Shown piece by piece: positions 56,901 through 64,000 of a stretch of DNA of 64,000 bases. Below the pieces are notes generated by a model. The model had not been told where the DNA came from. It did not search any database and worked only from the letters and a program-made list of their open reading frames with translations. Each line of letters opens with the position of its first letter. Positions within the stretch are counted from its first letter, which is position 1. A program made the position numbers and the translations under genes. This DNA comes from Jaltomata sinuosa (Eukaryota; Streptophyta; Magnoliopsida; Solanales; Solanaceae), in the NCBI GenBank assembly GCA_003996215.1, contig QJPP01000809.1:186001-250000 (forward strand), read 5' to 3'.

Positions 56901-56975
56901 CAATTTACAAATTACCGAACAAATTTACAAAGTCTCAAGCTTCCACAGTTTGCACCTATTGGGAACAACCTTCTA

Positions 56976-58540
56976 CTAATTTTTAGCAGCATCAGTTAAA
57001 TTTCCATAATTTTTCTCTGAATAAACAAGTGAACCAAGTTTCATAATGTTAATAATCTGCTCTTCACTTAGTTCTGGAAGCTTCTTATTCTTGTCCTCCT
57101 CTAATATTATCACATGGTTTTTTAGCTCTGTAAGATTCTGCTCCTTTGTAACAACTTTCTCTTTCTTGTTGTACATCACATAAAGTATCATTTGGAGAAT
57201 ACCAAAGATAAATCCCAACACATTTGGAATCTATTGGACCAAAAAAAACAGAATTTAAAAAATATTAGTTATATAGTTCAAAAAATATACGATATTAGTA
57301 GGAAATGTAAGTTAGAGAACTTACAGCAATGTTGAAGTCTTTTAATAAAAGACCATAGAAAAACCACATAACAGCACTTAATGTGAGAAAAACAGAGAGG
57401 AGAAATGGCATGTATTCCACACTCTTTGTTTTGATTACTTGCCTCTGCAGTAAATTGAAAAACTCAACATCATTCTCCTGTATTTTTACACTATAAGTTT
57501 GCTGGATTATTTTGTAGATAACTAAGTCTACTTATTGTAGACAGTTATTTGTAATTATCTTTTAGGTGATCTGATAGTGTAAAAAATTTATACCGTAAGT
57601 TAAAATCTTTCAACAATATGGTATGATTCTTGATGTATAAACTTACCACTATGCATAATGGTGCTACAAAAACACATAAGGAAAACACAAGGCAAATCCA
57701 TCCAACAATTTGGGCACGAACTGCTCCTTTGAATAGAAATTGAGTGACGAGGACAATAGCTCCAAAGCCACCAACCACTAATAAAAGAATTAGCTTTATA
57801 GTTTGGACCTGCATTAATTAAGTACATTCGTAATTATCTTTTAGGTGATCTGATATTCTAAAAGTACTTCGTTACGATGTTAAATGTATAAAAAAAACAT
57901 ACCCTGGGTTTCTTTGGTGCATAGAAAAGATAGAAGCCAACGTATATAGTCTCAATGAAGCAGCCAAAAGTGTTTATAGTGATGAGAAGGGTGGTGTTGG
58001 TCTTGAGAAATGCATAGTAAATCCAAAGCATGGCACTGAATAGAGCAACCACATATGGAATTGATTGATACCCTTCTGTTGATTTCTTCTTGTAAATATT
58101 GTAAAAAGTTGGCCTGTAGAAGCATAGCTATGTAAATTAATCGATGTAACACAAAAAAATAATTATACTCTGAAGGAGGGTAAAAACGAACTTAATTAAT
58201 GAACAAGAGACCTACAGTGGAGAAAGGAATACGAAGAAAGAGATAATGTTTCCTGCACATACAAGAAAAAGAGGGTTCAGTAAATTAATTATTAGTATTA
58301 GGAATATTCGATTATGTACGTAAATGATTGAGGATATCTAAGTATGACGATATTATTTATATATATTTCCCCTATTCAATACTATATAAGTATTAAATAG
58401 GAATGTAAGACACTAATTGGAAAATAAAGGACAGCTAATTAAATGGGAAAATAAAACATAATTAATTAAATACAAAAGGTGAATTAATATTTACCAAGGA
58501 GACCAAATGCAAAGGTCCAGTGGTCAGAAAAACCAGCCAT
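56976..58540 (-). CDS. SWEET sugar transporter, tandem copy 3
   Basis: Exons in transcription order: 58540-58495, 58252-58216, 58113-57903, 57808-57647, 57444-57325, 57230-56976; 276 residues. It is close to copy 2 in all seven predicted helices: GN at 16-17, 'KKKSTEGYQSIPYVVALFSA', pocket Trp58, Asn in 'TINTFG', 'RQVIKTKSVEYMPFLLSVF', 'LSAVMWFFYG' and 'IPNVLGF'. The MtN3 repeats act as a pseudo-symmetric sugar uniporter. The clade III assignment (sucrose) is by sequence resemblance only. The C-tail is the shortest of the three, ending 'NLTDAAKN'. Introns are the shortest and largely free of transposons, so this may be the least disturbed copy. Similar tandem SWEET arrays are known in tomato and potato. 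Confidence 0.92.
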
Positions 58541-58650
58541 TCTTTTTCTTTTTTTTCAAAGAAAGAAATGTCTTGCTCTTTTACTGGCTAACAATTGCAA
58601 GAACTTGTTAGTTCTACTTGACAATGAATGAAGATGGCTCAGCTAGAATG

Positions 58651-58658
58651 TTTATATA
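58651..58658 (-). promoter_or_regulatory. TATA box of SWEET copy 3
   Basis: TATATAAA on the minus strand, 111 bp before the start codon, as in copy 2. Confidence 0.65.
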
Positions 58659-58761
58659 GTAAGTGTCATTAGTGGAGAACTTCTCTTTATTGTACTATGT
58701 TTTTTTTTTTAAAAAAAAATACGTAGTTAAAGTAAATATATCCTCTCTAATTAAAATTAAA

Positions 58762-58951
58762 AAGGCCCCATGTAACGCTTTTATTATGTCATCGACTCAT
58801 CTTCTAATTATATCCATAGGGTCACTAAGCTTAACATTACTTTTTAGAGGGATAGACTGTTTTATTTTCTGTACAACAAAATGTGTTCCTAATCAGCAAA
58901 AAATCAATCCAGAAATGATGGAGGGACAAACTAATATTTGCCATTTGGCAT
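58762..58951 (-). promoter_or_regulatory. Conserved SWEET upstream blocks, copy 3
   Basis: Proximal 58762-58830 ('ggccccatg', 'cttttattatgtcatc', 'tcactaagc') and distal 58890-58951 ('atcagcaaaaaatcaatcc', 'atgatgg', 'atatttgccatttggca'). Start-to-start spacing of the two blocks is 128 bp here, 126 in copy 2 and 109 in copy 1. Confidence 0.65.
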
Positions 58952-60200
58952 AATTAATAATAGAGACATAGAGTGGGATTATAGTGCTTGCCCTAATATT
59001 TACTATATATAGTAGGCTTATCTTGTCTACAAGGTGGATTGTGTCATATGTCTATATGTCTGTATATAGTACGTAATGAAATTAAATGAATCCAGTTTCT
59101 TGTTTCTATATATGTTAAAAAGAATGTTATCAAATAAATTTATAATGTTCACATGCGGCGTTCTACGAGAATAATTTGATCCGATATGGTGCATATTTTG
59201 CCCAATATTGGCTATTCTCGATACTAATAAAACGAGAAAATAGGTGCTATGGGCAACTCATTTAGAATAGATATCAAAATTATAGTTTTGGGCAATTCCA
59301 AATCATATTTAAGGATGAAGGAAGAGATTTTTCCTTGAGATAATTAAATAATTTCCTCAATAATTAATATGTATATGTAGAAATTAATTTTCTTTTAACA
59401 ACTTTGCTACCTTTTATGGATTGATCAAAATCTTGAACTATATCTTATATCATGTTGGCTTTTAATTTCTTCATGTTTCTTGGATAAGATTTATCCTGTA
59501 TATATCCACCTTTACATTAGAAAAGGAAAAATTATAATGGGAGACAAGAAGAGGACGAAACTTTAGGATTTAATTTGTGGATGGTTAGGCCTCCTAATTT
59601 CAGCAGCCACTACATGCCCTTTCAATTATGTACTTTTTCCCTAACATCTTTGAAGCCATGCAGGACGACGTGGCTAATTTATCCTATGCTTCACAAAATG
59701 AATAAAAGGACAGCTCGGTGCACTAATCTCCCGCTATGTGCAAAGTTTGAAAAAAATTTGGACCATATGCACATATATTTGAATTATCTCCTTTTCCTTT
59801 CCTCAAGTTTTCTTTTTCTTTCTTTGACATGTTTGAGTAAAGAAAATGGTTATCCGCTCTTTAACTATCTCTATTTCAAAAACTAGATCATGAGTTAAGA
59901 ATTATACAAAATCATATACGGAGATAACATTATTACAATATTCATCCAGCTAATGTTGGATTGGACATCGGAACATGAACAACATATCAGATGCTATGCT
60001 GATCTTCTTTCTGGGAATTCAAAAGAAGAATTAATTAATAATCTAAAATTTTCCTCTTTGAAGTGCAAATATTACAGATCGATGTTATGCTAATGATCTT
60101 CTCTTTATTATGAGATAAATATTCTCGAGTGAATGCTTTCTAGCTAATTGATCGGATATTTTATAGAATATAATCGTTCACTTAAGAAGAGAAACTAATA
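58952..60200. other. SWEET copy 3 far-upstream region and intergenic
   Basis: 59012-59086 matches 43862-43925, and 59470-59680 matches 54545-54740, so homology between the SWEET units reaches more than 1 kb upstream. The 103-residue frame at 59575-59886 falls in this homology and looks non-coding. Confidence 0.45.
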
Positions 60201-60557
60201 GCCTATTTGGTCAAGCTTATTTTTTGCCAAAAGTGCTTATTTTTTTCTCAAAGTTGCTTATTTCAAAAAATTAAGGTGTTTGGCCTAGCTTTTGGAAGAA
60301 AATAAGTGCTTCTGGGGAGTAGCAGAAGCTGTTTTTTCCAGAAGCTAAAAAAAGTAGCTTCTCCCCGAAAGCACTTTTTTGAAAAGCACTCTTGAGAAAA
60401 ATACAGAAGCACTTTTAAAAAGTTTGGCCGAACACTAATTGCTGCTCAAAAGTGTTTTTTAAATTTATTGGCCAAAGACAAATTGATTTTCATCAAAAGT
60501 ATTTTTAAAAAACACTTTTAAAAATAAGCTGATTTTAGAAGTTTGGTCAAACAGGTC
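60201..60557. mobile_element. MITE with extended inverted repeats
   Basis: GCCTATTTGGTCAAGCTTAT at the left and 'ataagctgatt...tttggtcaaacaggtc' at the right are inverted. The interior repeats 'aaaagcactttt' and 'agaagc' words symmetrically around 60330-60350. TA lies on both flanks. It is 110 bp upstream of tRNA-Gln. Confidence 0.7.
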
Positions 60558-60667
60558 TATAGCATTTTATAAAAATTCAAATTGGGTCTAGACTGCCTGC
60601 ATGCACGTCTGGGCTTTTTTAGAAATATATGTATATGAATATAAGTCTTGATTAAAGCAGCATATGA

Positions 60668-60739
60668 GGTTCTATGGTGTAGTGGTTAGCACTCTGGACT
60701 TTGAATCCAGCGACCTGGGTTCGACTCCCGGTAGGACCT
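60668..60739 (+). tRNA. tRNA-Gln (anticodon TTG)
   Basis: A 72-nt cloverleaf. The acceptor GGTTCTA pairs with TAGGACC (one T-G pair), discriminator T. The A box TGGTGTAGTGG and B box GGTTCGACTCC are intact. The anticodon stem CTGGA/TCCAG encloses loop CTTTGAA with TTG at 60701-60703. A T6 terminator at 60741-60746 follows. Confidence 0.97.
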
Positions 60740-60746
60740 CTTTTTT

Positions 60747-63180
60747 ACTGATTTTAATCCCTTTTTGCCCTCTCTATCTCAAAGTAACCTTTAGATAGGC
60801 CCAGGCCCATGTTAAGCTATGGACCAGGACTGGAGATCTTAAGTAATCATTGCACCAGCAAAGAGTCCAGTGATTAATTGGGCCAAAAAAGAACGACGAG
60901 GTCCAATATATAAGCATAAAAATATCTAATTTTCAAATGAAGTATACCATGATAGTTGGGAGAAGCTGAAAAATATAACTAAATCGACTGAATTGAACTC
61001 TATTAAGTATTAAATGTGGCATGTTCCTTCACAATTACTTGAATTATTTTCTGATATTATCTTATAAATTTAGGGTGACAACGAATCAGTAAAACACAAT
61101 TGTAAAGTTGGCAATTGGCATGGCACTTGACGTTGGTTGTTGGCAGTTGGCATCAGACATTAATATCTATTATAATAATTTTCCAATTAATTAAACACAA
61201 GGTGTGTTGATTAATACTATTCTAATTTTTCTTGGGACAACTGTGCTATTTTGGGTCAACTCAAATACCGAATTAGTTGGTGAACTACCCAATATCTTCA
61301 AATGGTAGGGTGTATGGCTATATTGAAAAATTCCAAACAAGGCTAAAAAAAATATGTATTCATAAGTAGAACACAAGTAAGAGATCGTATTATTGATGTT
61401 TGCATTTATCTGATTACATTATTCTAGACTACTAGTTATACTTTAAGTCATAAAGATTTGGACCTCCATTTATTTTGGTAAATTCTTTTAAATTAGACTT
61501 AATTTGTTATTATTGAATCTTAAATGACTTTTGATTTATTTTTTTCAAAAAAAAAAGAAGCTTTTACCTATTGGTTTTAACTGATATGAGGTTTTCAGAT
61601 GTTTTGATTTCGAAATGTATAATATAATTAAACTCAAAGTTTGACTTTTTGAATTTGATTTTTCATTTACATACTCAAATCACATCTATTGTTTTTTTAT
61701 GTTTTGAAGTTAATGAGTATATAACTTAAAGAAACTATTAGCTTAGTATGATTAGTGACACATCTTTGTTTTTCGTCTCTTTGGGCATATCCATATTTTA
61801 TATTTGGAGGAAAACTCGACCTACCTGTATCAAAAAAATTGATAATCTCCCAATTTAATCTGATTGTTAGTACTGATTGGAAATTAGAATGGTGACAAAT
61901 TAGTGTTACCTGTAGTTTATGCCTAAGTTAGGATTTGATCCATAAGACTAAGTGGGTGTTTGGCCATGAATTTTTTTTACTTTTTTCTGGAGTTGAATTA
62001 CGAAAATGGTGTTTGGCCATGAAAATTTGAATTCCGAAATTTGAAAAACAAGAAAAAGGTATTTTCACTTCTCTCACAAAAAGTCAAAAACAACTCCAAT
62101 TTATATTCATGACCAAACATAACTTCAACTCCAACTCCAACTCCAATTTGGTATTTGATTTTCATGGCCAAACGGCGACTAAAATTGGAGTATTTCCAAT
62201 TCTATTGTGATATTGATTAAATTCACGATTCCATTTTTTTCCCCATATGTTCATGATGTGACAATTTATAATTATGACTTCCACAAAAAAAAAAATCATC
62301 TTAATTGGTATAACTTTCACCAGTGCCACACCACAGCAGTAAAATATTGGTAGAGAAAGGGTCGGCAAATTCCATAATTTGTCCCCCACTTTCCACATTC
62401 CAAAATACTTGCCTTCAATCATTTCAATTGCCACCCACTCCTCATGCTCTAATTTTTGTTTATATTTGGGCACCAATTAGGTAATATTTGAGTAATAATA
62501 GAATAATATCTTTAAAATTGAGTTAAAGATTATATTTTTGAAAAGATATTGAAATATGAATTCTTAAAATACAGACAAAAGTGTTTCAAGCGACATCTAA
62601 AAATTGCTCAGCAACAGTTTGACAAGTGACGATAATTTTTTTCAAGTTTTCTAATTTGAAGTTTACCAAAAGCGAAATAGTTCTTATGCAAAAAAAATAA
62701 AACAAAAAAATGTGAGTCCAATCATCTCTAGCTGGCACGATGACGAGGTAATTCTCTTGCCCAAAAATTCCGAAATATTCATATAAAGTTCAATTCTAAT
62801 AGCTTTTTGTGAGAATCTTTTAAATGTAAAAAGGTAATTATTAATCAATTTTTCAAACTTAAACAATTTAATTTCAAATTGGATTGAAAAAAAATAAAAA
62901 TCAAGTACAATATATAATCAAATAGTTTTTAATTTTTTTTGAAAATTAGCAAAAAGTTGTATGTCCAAATGTGCTTTTACTCTAGACTGTAGAGAATAAT
63001 ATTCCATTTAAAACTCGTGTACATAACGCCGCCACCGTCCATTTGCCGTTATAGCTGTAAAGAAATTCACTCCCCTCATTATTACCACGGAACTGCCGCC
63101 ATTTTCCCTCGTAGCTGACGCAGTCAACGTTTTACCATTTTGCCAGTTTTTCAGTCAAAATCCCAAAATAGAAGAAATAT
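60747..63180. other. Intergenic, no gene seen
   Basis: AT-rich. 61953-62178 is a MITE with GGGTGTTTGGCCATGAA at the left and 'ttcatggccaaacggcgac' at the right plus several internal inverted words. The 104-residue minus frame at 62162-62476 has no recognisable family. Confidence 0.45.
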
Positions 63181-63185
63181 TGGAG

Positions 63186-63216
63186 CAGTAGTAGTAATAA
63201 TAATAATAATAATAAA
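63186..63216 (+). repeat. (TAA)n microsatellite in the PAT promoter
   Basis: About eight TAA units preceded by three TAG units, roughly 140-170 bp before the start codon. Length is likely to vary between accessions. Confidence 0.8.
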
Positions 63217-63356
63217 AATAAACAAATAAAAAGCCGCCTTTTTCCCTTTTCCTTTCAGCTTTCTTTTTCATTGACCTTTTCCCGATTCATTTTGTACAGC
63301 TTTTTTCTTCATTTTTCTTCCCTAATTTTTTTTGTTACAGAGAGGAAAAAAGAGAC

Positions 63357-64000
63357 ATGAATGGAGTCGCTCCGCCGAGGAGTTCAGGTTCCGACGGTGG
63401 CGCAGTTGAAAATACGGCGTTTCTCCGGACGTATCAGACCTGGAAAGGCAGCAATGTAAGTACTCGATTTATTTTCCCTCTGCTCCTCCTACTTTAAGCA
63501 TATTTTAGGTTTTGTAATGATTATGAGTGTGATTTTGTGTTTATTTTCTGCTTAAAGTTTCCTCAATTTATTGTTAGGAGTTTGGTGATTGAATTCTCGG
63601 TTTTAGTGGAATCGATTTATTGTTTTGATCTCTAGTTGAAATCTACGATACATTTGATTTCATTAGTTTCTTCGTTTTCAGATTATTTGAACAAGCTGTT
63701 GAATTAGTCTGTGTTCATAGTCCATATTTTTTGGATTACTTTTGTAATTCACGTGGTGGATTTTAGCTTTCAAAAATAAGTTTTTGATGGCAGTTTTGTA
63801 TTGTAAGTAATCTGTTCTTAACCTTTTATTTTCTACCATTTCTGTGCCAACCATGAGCATTAAGCACCTGGCGTTTTTTTAAATTCTTTTTTGTTACTTT
63901 AGGGGATCAAGCAAGGGGGAAAGAGACAATGAGAATTGAGTTCATATTTGTTGTGTGAAAGAATCAAACTGGTACCATTAGACTGTAAGTTCAGGTGGTG
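63357..64000 (+). CDS. DHHC-type protein S-acyltransferase, first exon (partial gene)
   Basis: Coding exon 63357-63455 gives 33 residues, MNGVAPPRSSGSDGG to TFLRTYQTWKGSN-type sequence. It ends at a good donor AAT|GTAAG (63456), with the intron running to the window end. 'LRTYQTWKGSN' followed by a phase-0 intron is the start of plant PAT proteins of the PAT5/6/7 type, where 'IFFLQGRFIFGPD' comes next. These are multi-pass membrane enzymes that S-palmitoylate proteins through a DHHC-Cys domain, which lies outside the window. The ATG follows a 'gttacagagaggaaa' leader. Gene identity rests on this short segment. Confidence 0.7.

Noticed and set aside
62162..62476. 104-residue minus-strand open frame
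   Set aside because: Overlaps the end of a MITE. No recognisable domain or splice context.

Overview
The window is plant nuclear DNA, almost certainly from a Solanaceae species (tomato, potato, tobacco or pepper group). It is AT-rich, has short spliced genes with GT-AG (and two GC-AG) introns, and is full of small transposons. Several repeats look like Solanaceae types: tRNA-derived SINEs with A and B boxes, a SINE 3' tail like the tobacco TS family, and many Stowaway-like and Tourist-like MITEs. The species cannot be fixed from sequence alone.

Layout. 1-2.9 kb: SINE and MITE debris. 3.2-5.1 kb (+): a two-domain heavy-metal-associated isoprenylated protein (HIPP). 5.2-12.2 kb: intergenic, with an intact 1.4-kb non-autonomous LTR retrotransposon nested in a SINE tail and a large inverted repeat. 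12.27 kb: tRNA-Asp(GTC), directly upstream of a MOZART1/GIP1 gene (CDS 14.25 kb). 18.1-19.2 kb (+): HVA22-like ER-shaping protein. 20.4-23.9 kb (+): 11-beta-hydroxysteroid-dehydrogenase-like (steroleosin) gene. 25.5-31.3 kb (+): DEK chromatin protein, 11 exons. 32.0-36.6 kb: tandem duplication carrying two minus-strand SAUR genes, the second with a replaced C-terminal tail. 36.6-41.2 kb: intergenic with a GCTAAGCC minisatellite. 41.2-58.5 kb (-): three tandem clade III-type SWEET sugar transporter genes, each with six coding exons, separated by long TE-rich spacers. 60.67 kb: tRNA-Gln(TTG). 63.36 kb (+): first coding exon of a DHHC protein S-acyltransferase that runs off the window.

The genes are independent housekeeping or plant-specific loci, not a pathway cluster. 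The exceptions are two tandem families: the SAUR pair and the SWEET trio. The SWEET genes share four coding-exon sizes exactly (37, 211, 162 and 120 nt) and share upstream blocks. The first copy has lost a conserved Trp at the sugar-pocket position of its first MtN3 repeat. Promoter motifs fit the gene roles: ABRE plus RY before the steroleosin gene, ABRE before HVA22, E2F-like sites before DEK and TGGGCY sites before GIP1.

All exon models were made by eye from reading frame, splice consensus and family knowledge. No alignment or transcript evidence was available.
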